A DNA stretch of 43,986 nt. It comes from Niveispirillum sp. SYP-B3756. GTDB lineage: Bacteria > Pseudomonadota > Alphaproteobacteria > Azospirillales > Azospirillaceae. Location: positions 1 to 43,986 of the forward strand of contig NZ_WIDQ01000024.1 in the NCBI RefSeq assembly GCF_009495745.1, given 5' to 3'. Below, one piece after another: positions 17,302 to 24,517 of the stretch. A program made the translations under genes and the position numbers. The stretch's first letter is position 1. Each line of letters begins with the position of its first letter. A model generated the notes under the pieces. The model was not told where the DNA came from, ran no database searches, and worked only from the letters and a program-made list of their open reading frames with translations.

Positions 17302-17805
17302 ATGTCCTTGCAGAACATGCTGCTGGCACTTTATGAATCTGATCTTTCCCTGTGGATTCGCCAGAATCCGCCGGTTTTCCCAACCATTGAATCCTTCCAT
17401 GTGATTGCCATCGCGCTGGTGTTCGGCACCATCCTGATCGTCGATCTGCGCCTCATCGGCTTTGCGGCGCATCGGCGCAGCATCGACAAGCTGATTACCG
17501 AATTGCTGCCCGTTACCTGGGGCGCCTTTGCGCTGGCCGTGGTCACCGGGCTGCTGATGTTCGTGGCCAATGCCCCGGCCTATATGAACAATGCCCAGTT
17601 CCTGTGGAAGATGGTGGTGATCGCGGCGGCAGGCATCAATATGATGATCTTCCATGCCACCATTTATCGCCGTATCGCCGATTGGGATGTGATGATCCCC
17701 CCCCCCAATGCCGCCCGCACCGCCGGCGTGCTGTCCATTACCTTGTGGCTGACGGTGATCTATCTCGGCCGCTGGATCGGTTTCACGCTGGATACATTCT
17801 TCTGA
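17302..17805 (+). CDS. Four-helix membrane protein, DUF6644-like (copy 2)
   Basis: 167 residues, a tandem paralogue of the gene before it; AGAGCGGGGGG precedes the ATG. It has four predicted membrane helices, a conserved His (SFHVIAIALVFGT) and Arg (DLRLIGFAAHRR) in the first two, and WLTVIYLGRWIGF at the end. His residues in helices could bind haem or metal, but this is only an inference. A strong terminator follows immediately. Confidence 0.65.
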   Translation: MSLQNMLLALYESDLSLWIRQNPPVFPTIESFHVIAIALVFGTILIVDLRLIGFAAHRRSIDKLITELLPVTWGAFALAVVTGLLMFVANAPAYMNNAQFLWKMVVIAAAGINMMIFHATIYRRIADWDVMIPPPNAARTAGVLSITLWLTVIYLGRWIGFTLDTFF

Positions 17806-17837
17806 GCGGCTGTATTTCGATATTTTTTATTAAAAGT

Positions 17838-17871
17838 GGGCCCGATTGAATGATTTCAATCGGGCCCTTTT
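17838..17871. terminator. Bidirectional intrinsic terminator
   Basis: Perfect 13-bp arms GGGCCCGATTGAA / TTCAATCGGGCCC with a 4-base loop, followed by TTTT on the plus strand and an A/T-rich tail on the minus side. It sits between the convergent DUF6644-like and RidA genes and can serve both. Confidence 0.85.
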
Positions 17872-17883
17872 CATTATTTGGTG

Positions 17884-18279
17884 TCAGTCGAGCGCGGCGA
17901 CTGCTTCGATTTCGACAAGATATTTTGGCCCGGCAAGTTTCGGTACAAATATAAGTGTCGCAGCGGGTGCAATGTCGCCAAAAGCATCTTCACGAATTTT
18001 GCGCATTTTATCTGGTGCTATCGGGGACACCAGATAGGTAGTGATTTTAACGATATTTTTGGGTGAAACTCCATTGTCAGCAAGAATGCAGACAATATTA
18101 TTCAAGGCCACCCTGTATTGCTCTTCCACCGTCTCTGGAATTACTGCGTCAGGTGTCTCACCCACTTGGCCCGAGGTGAACAGCAGCCGGCTTCCGGCTG
18201 AAACGACGGCTGCGTGCGAATAGGCACCGTAAGGCGGCAGAACCGTCGTGGGGCTGCTGAACTTGATCGATCCGCTCAT
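17884..18279 (-). CDS. RidA-family protein lacking the catalytic arginine (copy 1)
   Basis: 131 residues from ATG 18279, with AGGAG upstream; a longer frame would add a hydrophobic leader with no ribosome-binding site. It has the YjgF/YER057c/UK114 fold (LLFTSGQVG, QYRVALNNIVCILADNGVSPKNIVKITTYLV, VEIEAVA). The imine-deaminase Arg105 of E. coli RidA falls in APAATLIFV, where it is Ala, so classical enamine/imine deaminase activity is doubtful. The gene and its upstream region are much more AT-rich than the neighbours, which suggests recent acquisition. It is divergent from the TMADH-like flavoenzyme, whose imine or aldehyde products it might handle. Confidence 0.8.
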   Translation of the reverse strand: MSGSIKFSSPTTVLPPYGAYSHAAVVSAGSRLLFTSGQVGETPDAVIPETVEEQYRVALNNIVCILADNGVSPKNIVKITTYLVSPIAPDKMRKIREDAFGDIAPAATLIFVPKLAGPKYLVEIEAVAALD

Positions 18280-18441
18280 GGTTCCCTGCTCCTGTGTTAA
18301 GGCGATTTGATTGTTGATAAACAGCAACAAAATGATATATATCGTCACATTGTACATAAAAACAAAAAATCGGATGTGCCCCCAACCTATTTGAAGGGGG
18401 GCTGTCCAGAAGAACAGGATCAGTGAGGCGAGGGACTGAAA
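18280..18441. promoter_or_regulatory. AT-rich divergent promoter region with palindrome
   Basis: This gap between the divergent RidA and TMADH-like genes is strikingly AT-rich. It holds the palindrome GATATATATC (18334-18343), a plausible operator. No copy of the MarR-type motif is present, so these two genes may be controlled separately. Confidence 0.4.
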
Positions 18442-20514
18442 ATGAGGAGCTCACAGTACGATATTTTGTTCGAACCCGTTCGTATCGGCCCGGTGACGGC
18501 CAAGAACCGTTTCTTCCAGGTTCCCCATTGCAATGGCATGGGGCATCGGGCCCCTTCCGGCATGGCCGCTATGCGCGGCATTAAGGCGGAAGGTGGCTGG
18601 GCGGTTGTCTGTACCGAGGTTTGCGAAATTCATCCATCGGCCGATGTTTCCCCGCATTCGCACGCGCGACTGTGGGATGATGCCGATATTCCCGCGCTGG
18701 CGCGGGCAGCTGAAGCGATTCATCGGTATGGTGCTTTGGCCGGTGTCGAGTTGGGCCACCATGGCTTCCGTGCTCAGAACCGGACCACCCGCGAAGTACC
18801 GATGGGGCCATCGTCGCAGACGGTCGTGTCCTATGATCCGGTCCAATCACGCGTGATGGACAAGCAGGATATTCGTGACCTGCGCCGCTGGCACCGGGCT
18901 GCAGCCTTGCGGGCCAAGCGGGCGGGTTTCGACGTGATTTACGTCTATGCCGCGCATGGCCTGGTGACGCCCATGCAGTTTCTGTCACGCCGTTACAATC
19001 AGCGTACCGACGAATATGGCGGCTCGCTGGAAAACCGCGTCCGGCTGCTCCGTGAGTTGATCGAGGAGACCAAGGATGCAGTGGGTGATACCTGCGCCGT
19101 TCCGGTCCGTATCTGTGTTGATGAACTGATCGGCCCATCTGGCCTGTGCGCCGATGGCGAAGGCCGCGACGTCATCGAAATGCTGGCTGACCTGCCTGAT
19201 CTGTGGGACGTTACCGTCGGTGACTGGTCCAACGACAGCCGGCCATCGCGGTTTGGGGATGAGGGCGTACATGAGGAATATGTACGTTTCGTCAAACAGG
19301 TAACGGGTAAGCCCGTCGTCGGTAACGGGCGTTTCACCTCACCGGACACGATGGTGTCACAGATCCGGCGCGGCGTGCTGGATTTCATTGGGGCTGCCCG
19401 TCCCTCCATCGCCGACCCGTTCCTGCCGCGCAAGGTGGAATTGGGGCAGATGGAGGATATCCGCGAATGTATTGGATGCAATATCTGCGCGGCGGCCGAT
19501 AACACCTATACGCCGATCCGCTGTACCCAGAATCCGACGATGGGTGAAGAATGGCGTCGCGGCTGGCATCCCGAAAAGGTTCCGCCGCAAGAAAGCGAAG
19601 ACAGCATTCTGGTGGTGGGGGCTGGCCCGGCGGGGCTGGAATGTGCTGTTACCCTGGGCAAACGTGGTTATCAGGTCATGCTCGCCGAAGCCACGGAGGA
19701 ACTGGGTGGGCGTGCCGTGCGCGAACCACGTTTACCGGGGCTGGCCGTCTGGGGACGCGTGCGTGAATATCGTGTCGAGCAGCTCCACCGCCTTGCCAAT
19801 GTCGAGGTTTTTCTCGCCAGCCCCATGACGGCGCAGGATGTGCTTGATACGGGGGCGAACCGTGTGGTTGTGGCAACCGGATCGCGGTGGCGTCGGGATG
19901 GCGTTGCCCGTTACCATCGCTCTCCCATGACGGTGCTTGATGACCGTTCGGTGTTTACGCCTGACGATATCATGGACGGTACGGCCGTTTCCGGGCCGGT
20001 GATCGTTTATGATGACGACCATTATTACATGGGCGGTGTCATTGCGGAAAAGCTGCGCCTTCAGGGGCTTGAGGTTACCCTGGTCACGCCAGCGCCGCTG
20101 GTATCCGCTTGGACGGTCAATACGCTGGAGCAGACGCGTATCCAGCGGCGTCTGCTGCAGATCGGTGTGCGTATTCGTGCGAACGAGGCGCTTGTTGCGT
20201 TCCAGGACGGGGAAGCGCGTTTGGCCTGTACCTTCACTGGTACCGTGCAGCCCCAACCGGCAAAAGCAGTCATCATGGTCACTGCCCGGCTGCAGAACGA
20301 CACCCTTTACGATGATTTGATGGCCCGTTCCGACGAATGGGAGGCAGTCGGGCTTAAGGCCGTTACGCGGATCGGTGATGCCGAAGCACCTGGCACCATC
20401 GCAGCAGCGATATTCAGCGGGCATCGCCATGCGCGCGAATGTGAGCGGACAACCGGTCAAGAGGGGGTGCCTTTCCTGCGAGAGATTCCGGCCTTAGGTT
20501 CCTGGCCCAGCTAG
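18442..20514 (+). CDS. Trimethylamine-dehydrogenase-like iron-sulphur flavoprotein
   Basis: 690 residues in the old-yellow-enzyme/TMADH family: FMN barrel (1-340), [4Fe-4S] site C343-C346-C349...C361 (CIGCNIC, RCTQN), then an FAD/ADP-binding fold (ILVVGAGPAGLECAV). From memory of trimethylamine dehydrogenase, Cys30 (covalent 6-S-cysteinyl FMN) is matched by C30 in FQVPHCNG, and Tyr169, His172 and Asp267 by Y169, H172 and D265. Of the aromatic substrate bowl, Trp264 is kept (W262), but Tyr60 is Val60 and Trp355 aligns with Asp. It should oxidise or demethylate an amine other than trimethylamine. Codon use (more CGT and GGT) differs from its neighbours, suggesting transfer. The start is set by similarity; no strong ribosome-binding site is seen. 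Confidence 0.82.
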   Translation: MRSSQYDILFEPVRIGPVTAKNRFFQVPHCNGMGHRAPSGMAAMRGIKAEGGWAVVCTEVCEIHPSADVSPHSHARLWDDADIPALARAAEAIHRYGALAGVELGHHGFRAQNRTTREVPMGPSSQTVVSYDPVQSRVMDKQDIRDLRRWHRAAALRAKRAGFDVIYVYAAHGLVTPMQFLSRRYNQRTDEYGGSLENRVRLLRELIEETKDAVGDTCAVPVRICVDELIGPSGLCADGEGRDVIEMLADLPDLWDVTVGDWSNDSRPSRFGDEGVHEEYVRFVKQVTGKPVVGNGRFTSPDTMVSQIRRGVLDFIGAARPSIADPFLPRKVELGQMEDIRECIGCNICAAADNTYTPIRCTQNPTMGEEWRRGWHPEKVPPQESEDSILVVGAGPAGLECAVTLGKRGYQVMLAEATEELGGRAVREPRLPGLAVWGRVREYRVEQLHRLANVEVFLASPMTAQDVLDTGANRVVVATGSRWRRDGVARYHRSPMTVLDDRSVFTPDDIMDGTAVSGPVIVYDDDHYYMGGVIAEKLRLQGLEVTLVTPAPLVSAWTVNTLEQTRIQRRLLQIGVRIRANEALVAFQDGEARLACTFTGTVQPQPAKAVIMVTARLQNDTLYDDLMARSDEWEAVGLKAVTRIGDAEAPGTIAAAIFSGHRHARECERTTGQEGVPFLREIPALGSWPS

Positions 20515-20590
20515 TCGACAGGCCAGGGCAAGCTGTGCCAGGAAGGCGGCAATCGTCGCCGGAGCAGTTTCCGGTCAGCTGGCAACTGCT

Positions 20591-21007
20591 CTAGGCTGCC
20601 GGCAACAGCCCGGCATTCATACGGGCGCGCATTTCCGCTGGCCAGGGGATGGGGCGGCGGGTCAGCAGATCCATGCAGACCAGCACGACATTAGCCCGCA
20701 ATCTCACCCTGTCATCGCCGGAGAACACAATATGCAGATGACAACTGGTGCGGCCGATATCACGCGTGAAAATGGCAATGGTCAGCAGATCGCCCAACTC
20801 GCTGGGGGAGAGGAATTCCGTTTCCAGCTTGACGGTGGGCACGCCGATATGGCGGTCAATATGCAGGCTTTTGAAATCATGGCCCAACGCCTGGGCGCAC
20901 CAATCCTCCACGGCGGCATTCAGCATTTCAAAATAACGCGGGTAGAAAACGATCCCGGCCGGGTCCACCTGGGAGAAGCGGACCTGGGTGGTGGTTTCAA
21001 AGGGCAT
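20591..21007 (-). CDS. Hotdog-fold acyl-CoA thioesterase (4-hydroxybenzoyl-CoA thioesterase type)
   Basis: 138 residues. The motif VRFSQVDPAGIVFYPRYFEMLNAAVEDW contains the Asp of 4HBT-family thioesterases, which hydrolyse aryl- or short-chain acyl-CoAs. The start lies one base after the marR stop, so both are one operon. Pairing a MarR regulator with a thioesterase is common where the regulator senses an aryl-CoA and the thioesterase drains a stalled intermediate; here that role is inferred. It is transcribed toward the TMADH-like gene. Confidence 0.82.
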   Translation of the reverse strand: MPFETTTQVRFSQVDPAGIVFYPRYFEMLNAAVEDWCAQALGHDFKSLHIDRHIGVPTVKLETEFLSPSELGDLLTIAIFTRDIGRTSCHLHIVFSGDDRVRLRANVVLVCMDLLTRRPIPWPAEMRARMNAGLLPAA

Positions 21008-21008
21008 G

Positions 21009-21491
21009 TCATGTTCCTCTGGACAGCAGTGCCCGAAGCTCCGTCAGAAGCTCCAGCAGGACTTCCATCCGCTCAAGGGGAAAGTCGCGGAATGTCTCCG
21101 CGATCCATTGATGGTGGGCTTCGGCCAAGGTCACAAACTGGGCCCGGCCGGCCTTGGTCAGGGAGACGATGGCCGACCGGGCATCCCGCGGGTCGGTCAC
21201 CGATTGCAGCAGGCCCTGGGCCTGAAGCTGCCGCACGATGGAGGTGACGTTGCCGTTGGAGACCAGCAGCGCGCGCGACAGCGCGCTCATGCTCAGTCCC
21301 TCCGGTGCGCGGTAAAGTGCCGCCATCACATCGAAGCGGGGCAGGGTGGTGTCAAACTGCTCCTCAAAAATGCGACGCAGCCGTTTTTCCCCCACTTTGG
21401 CGCAGGAGAGCAGGCGGATCCAGGTTCGCAGTTCCATAGACCCGGCACCTACCGGGGTACGCTCGTTAAAAATCTCGGTTTCGGCTGTCAT
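21009..21491 (-). CDS. MarR-family transcriptional regulator
   Basis: 160 residues from ATG 21491; an in-frame ATG at 21545 would add 18 residues, and neither has a clear ribosome-binding site. The winged helix-turn-helix is typical: LPRFDVMAALYRAPEGLSMSALSRALLVSNGNVTSIVRQLQAQGLLQ, then wing DPRDARSAIVSLTKAG. MarR proteins bind short palindromes as dimers and release them on binding aromatic or CoA ligands. A near-palindromic 24-bp motif lies 114 bases upstream and recurs at three catabolic promoters in this window, which makes this the likely local master repressor. It is co-transcribed with the thioesterase. Confidence 0.85.
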   Translation of the reverse strand: MTAETEIFNERTPVGAGSMELRTWIRLLSCAKVGEKRLRRIFEEQFDTTLPRFDVMAALYRAPEGLSMSALSRALLVSNGNVTSIVRQLQAQGLLQSVTDPRDARSAIVSLTKAGRAQFVTLAEAHHQWIAETFRDFPLERMEVLLELLTELRALLSRGT

Positions 21492-21604
21492 TCGTATTCT
21501 TGTTGGTGACTGGTGGCGTGGGGAAAGTTCGGCATGGGTCCGCATCCGGTGCCAGCCGAAGCGCCAGGAACCAGACAGGTTGATCCGTCCGGCCTCTCCC
21601 CGGT

Positions 21605-21628
21605 CGATAGTTTATGTTTAAAGCAAAT
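21605..21628 (-). promoter_or_regulatory. Operator-like motif copy D upstream of marR
   Basis: Read on the minus strand, the core is GCTTTAAACATAAACTATC. It matches copies A, B and C at most positions and faces the marR-thioesterase operon, as expected for autoregulation. Confidence 0.6.
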
Positions 21629-21679
21629 CGGAAAGATAGCCAAGCGGCTTGCTGCCGGCAAACCCGGCAACAGCCCCAA

Positions 21680-21703
21680 AAAATGCCCCCATGGGGGCAT
21701 TTT
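21680..21703 (-). terminator. Intrinsic terminator of the second winged-helix regulator gene
   Basis: Arms AAAATGCCCCC / GGGGGCATTTT around a central AT, followed on the minus strand by TTTTTT. It lies 84 bases past the stop of the gene at 21787-23055. Confidence 0.8.
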
Positions 21704-21786
21704 CTCCCGTTATTCCCTGTCCCGGCGATCGGAACCGATCACCGGCCTCAAGCGCCGGCGCTGTTTCCGGTCAACCGAAAACAGCG

Positions 21787-23055
21787 CTAGCGGATCGACC
21801 GGGTCAACAGGCTGTTTCGGCTTAACGCCAGATCGCCATTGGCTTTGATTTCAAACAAGGCTTCATAATTGCCATGGATGCCGGCCTCGGCCTCCAGGCT
21901 GCGCAGCTGTTCGGGATTGCCGACCAGGGCTGCCATGTTGCGCACCGCCGTATCGCCAATACCGGCGATGATGAAGATGCGCTGACCCAGCGGGGCGGAG
22001 AGGCTGGCAATATAACCATAATCCACCTGTGCGCCCGGCTGGCCGGGATCAATTGTGGCGACGAACCGCTTGCCCGAACTGCGGTCTGTCAGCACATTAT
22101 AGGCCTCTCCCGCCTGGACGCCTGATATCTGCGCCAGCAACGGGGCAACCTGGCCCAGATTGGCAAAACGCCCGACATAGATGATGTCGGTGTCATCCAG
22201 CATCCCCGCTGTCAGCCTGGAGGCGGGGATCAGCGGCACATGGCCGCTGCTGTTGGCCCGGAAACGGCTGATGGCGTTCTGTACCTCCCAAGCGGCCACC
22301 GTGGTGCCGACAGGGGCGAAATTCAGGTCCAGATCATAGAGTCGGTAAAAGGCTTCCGGATGGGTTTGCAGGTAGCTGCCCAGATTTTCCCGCGACCGGA
22401 TGCCGGGTTCCAGCGCCATGCGCTGAATCTCCCGCTGGTCCTCCGTTTCGGCGATCAGGAACGTATCCCCGACCACCAGTTGAGCCGGCCCGGTGCCCAG
22501 CGGCTGCCAGAAGGCGGTGGCACGTAATTTATGCCCCAGCGGTTCCACCCGCACACTGGACCAGAGCAGCCAGAGCCCGAACCCGCCGGAGATCAGCACC
22601 AGCAGGATGGCGAACAGGCTGGCCAGTGATGGTCCGGCGGCTGTTGGAGCGGCGGGGGGCGGTGCTGCTGACGCTTCCGCCGGTTTCTCTTCCTCCGGCG
22701 CTTCCTCGGCCGGGGTGATCAGGATGATCCGGTACTCGCCCTTGGGGATTTCCAGTTTCGGGCCGGTCTTGCCGGCATAAAAATCGCCGAGGCGCTTGCG
22801 GAGCCGATGCACATAGACGCGCACGCCGGAATCCAGCGACGTGGCTGTATCGCTTGCGCCGTCGCGGCCGAACACGGCCAGCGCAATCTCAATCTCCTTC
22901 GGGGCCCGTTCATCCTGGGATCGCTCCACCAGGAAGTTGAAAAGCTGCAACAAGGTGGCCGAGCGTGCATTTGTCAGCTCGGCCCGGACCTTGATCACCT
23001 CTTCCGCGAAGCTGTCCGCCGACGCGGACACCTCGTCTGACTGCGGGGGTTTCAT
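21787..23055 (-). CDS. Membrane-anchored winged-helix transcriptional regulator (copy 2)
   Basis: 422 residues; AGGAAGG precedes the ATG by a few bases. The layout equals that of the protein at 1837-3261. A winged helix lies at about 25-113 (LLQLFNFLVERSQ... VRVYVHRLRKRLGDF... IPKGEYRIILI). A Glu/Ala/Pro linker follows, then one membrane helix at about 144-165 (LASLFAILLVLISGGFGLWLL). A C-terminal domain with LVVGDTFLI, IIYVGRFANLG and YGYIASL...IFIIAGI completes it. The two paralogues flank the catabolic block. One-component membrane regulators of this type couple a periplasmic signal to DNA binding. The regulated genes are not evident; the neighbouring MarR and AraC genes are candidates. 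Confidence 0.78.
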   Translation of the reverse strand: MKPPQSDEVSASADSFAEEVIKVRAELTNARSATLLQLFNFLVERSQDERAPKEIEIALAVFGRDGASDTATSLDSGVRVYVHRLRKRLGDFYAGKTGPKLEIPKGEYRIILITPAEEAPEEEKPAEASAAPPPAAPTAAGPSLASLFAILLVLISGGFGLWLLWSSVRVEPLGHKLRATAFWQPLGTGPAQLVVGDTFLIAETEDQREIQRMALEPGIRSRENLGSYLQTHPEAFYRLYDLDLNFAPVGTTVAAWEVQNAISRFRANSSGHVPLIPASRLTAGMLDDTDIIYVGRFANLGQVAPLLAQISGVQAGEAYNVLTDRSSGKRFVATIDPGQPGAQVDYGYIASLSAPLGQRIFIIAGIGDTAVRNMAALVGNPEQLRSLEAEAGIHGNYEALFEIKANGDLALSRNSLLTRSIR

Positions 23056-23232
23056 GCCTTCCTGCTCCGTCTATTCTTCATTCGGCTTTTTTTGTCCAGC
23101 CGCCTGAAAACCGCGCTTGATGCTGCGGGCGTCTCCCAAAAAATGGGAAGAGGCGGCGGGCCGAATACCCTTGTCTCCCAACCTAGCAGGGTGGGTTGTA
23201 TTTGTTCAGAAAATGTTTGGCACAAGCAACGA

Positions 23233-23254
23233 AAGGGCGGAAATTTCCGCCCTT
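23233..23254 (-). terminator. Hairpin after the AraC-family gene
   Basis: Perfect 22-bp palindrome built of AAGGGCGGAAA / TTTCCGCCCTT, starting 17 bases beyond the AraC gene stop on the minus strand. The following T-run is short (TTTCGTT), so termination may be partial. Confidence 0.6.
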
Positions 23255-23270
23255 GGCCAGAGGCCGTCTC

Positions 23271-24338
23271 TTACCGTGGCGTACGGGAATAGCGGCCGGG
23301 CGGCATCCCGGTCCAATCCTTGAAGGCGCGGGAAAAGGTGGCGGTGTCGGAATAGCCCAGCTGTTCGGCCGCCACCGACAGCGGCAGGTCCGGGCTGCCC
23401 AGGATCAGCCGCGCCCGTTCCTGCCGCGCCTCCTGCAACAGTAGCCGGAAGGAGGTGCCCTCCTCCATCAGCCGTCGGCGCAGCGACCGTTCAGACAGCT
23501 TCAGTTCCGCCGCCGCGGCGGCACAATCGACATGGGTCCGGCCCAGCCGGCGGGTGATGATATCCTTGGTCAAGGCGGCCAGCCCTTCGGCCGGCTTGCT
23601 GTCCGGCCCCATCAGGTCCAGCAGGTGCCATTCCAGAATATTCTTCAGCTTCTGGTCTTCCGACGGAATGGCGCTGGCGAAGGGCCGGTCGAGATCCTCA
23701 TTGCGGATGGTCAGGCCATTGGCCACCTGGCTGCCTGTCACCGGCGCGCGGAAGAAGCGGGCCAGCGCCTCCTCCCGCCCGGTGATGGCATGTTCGAACT
23801 GGACCGAGACCGGCGCCCAGCGGCTGTTGGTCAATTGGCGGATCAGATGGGTATGGCCGGAAATGGCAAATTCCGCATCCTGGCGCCGGGGCCAGATATC
23901 CGCATCCTCAATCCGATAGGCATAGGTGGTGCAGTCCGGGCCGATATGGCTGTCGAACAGGGTGCGGCTTTGCAGACGGGACTGGAAGGTCGCCAGATAA
24001 TCCAGCGCCCCCCGCAGGGTACCAGAGGCGCGCAGCAGCGCATAAAATGGCCCCAGATCGGCCAGCCCGAAGGAAAGCCCCATTTCCAGCCCCAGATCGG
24101 GCCGATCCAGCTTGGTGGCGGCATGTTCCAGCAGCGCCACATAGCGGTGCAGCGGCACCCGCTCATAGGGCGTATCCAGCTGGGACAGGAAGAATCCATG
24201 CTCACGCAGCAGCGGATCGATGCGCCCATCCATATCGGACAGCACATTCAGCAGGGCGGTGAGAAACAGCGCCCGGATGGTGGGCGGGGTGCCGGTGTTA
24301 TGATGTTCCGGCTCCGACGATGCTCGGCTTTTCGGCAT
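23271..24338 (-). CDS. AraC-family regulator with arabinose-binding-type N-terminal domain
   Basis: About 355 residues from ATG 24338 (AGGAAAGG upstream). The N-terminal 200 residues match the PF12625-type effector domain (RALFLTALLNVLSDMDGRIDPLLREHGF; GLEMGLSFGLADLGPFYALLRASGTL). The C-terminal double helix-turn-helix is clear (CAAAAAELKLSERSLRRRLMEEGTSF; VAAEQLGYSDTATFSRAFKDWTG). It is divergent from the ornithine-cyclodeaminase-like gene, whose promoter lies in the 179-base gap, and is the probable activator of the amine-oxidation genes to its right. Confidence 0.85.
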   Translation of the reverse strand: MPKSRASSEPEHHNTGTPPTIRALFLTALLNVLSDMDGRIDPLLREHGFFLSQLDTPYERVPLHRYVALLEHAATKLDRPDLGLEMGLSFGLADLGPFYALLRASGTLRGALDYLATFQSRLQSRTLFDSHIGPDCTTYAYRIEDADIWPRRQDAEFAISGHTHLIRQLTNSRWAPVSVQFEHAITGREEALARFFRAPVTGSQVANGLTIRNEDLDRPFASAIPSEDQKLKNILEWHLLDLMGPDSKPAEGLAALTKDIITRRLGRTHVDCAAAAAELKLSERSLRRRLMEEGTSFRLLLQEARQERARLILGSPDLPLSVAAEQLGYSDTATFSRAFKDWTGMPPGRYSRTPR

Positions 24339-24409
24339 TCGACGCAAAACCTTTCCTGACCGATTCTGCAAAGCAGTGGTCCCCGCCTGCAATTTACACA
24401 CAACCATGC

Positions 24410-24434
24410 GCGGACGAAACTGCTGTTCGTCCGC
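24410..24434. promoter_or_regulatory. Inverted repeat in the AraC divergent promoter
   Basis: Perfect 9-bp arms GCGGACGAA / TTCGTCCGC separated by 7 bases, centred between the AraC gene and the ornithine-cyclodeaminase-like gene. It is a plausible operator, or a leader hairpin of the rightward transcript. Confidence 0.45.
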
Positions 24435-24517
24435 ACAGGATTGCGGCCCGTTGGTCCATGCACCGCAGATGCGCGCCGGGCCGCCACCGCACCCATGTTC
24501 CCTATCAGGTTGGACCC

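Noticed and set aside
20562-20591. Inverted repeat GAGCAGTT / AACTGCTC between the TMADH-like and thioesterase genes
   Set aside because: 8-bp arms with a 14-base loop and no T-run; it overlaps the thioesterase stop codon, so it is too weak to call a terminator.
24320-24517. N-terminal extension of the ornithine-cyclodeaminase-like frame
   Set aside because: The extension overlaps the divergent AraC gene start and lacks family similarity; the ATG at 24518 begins the conserved domain.
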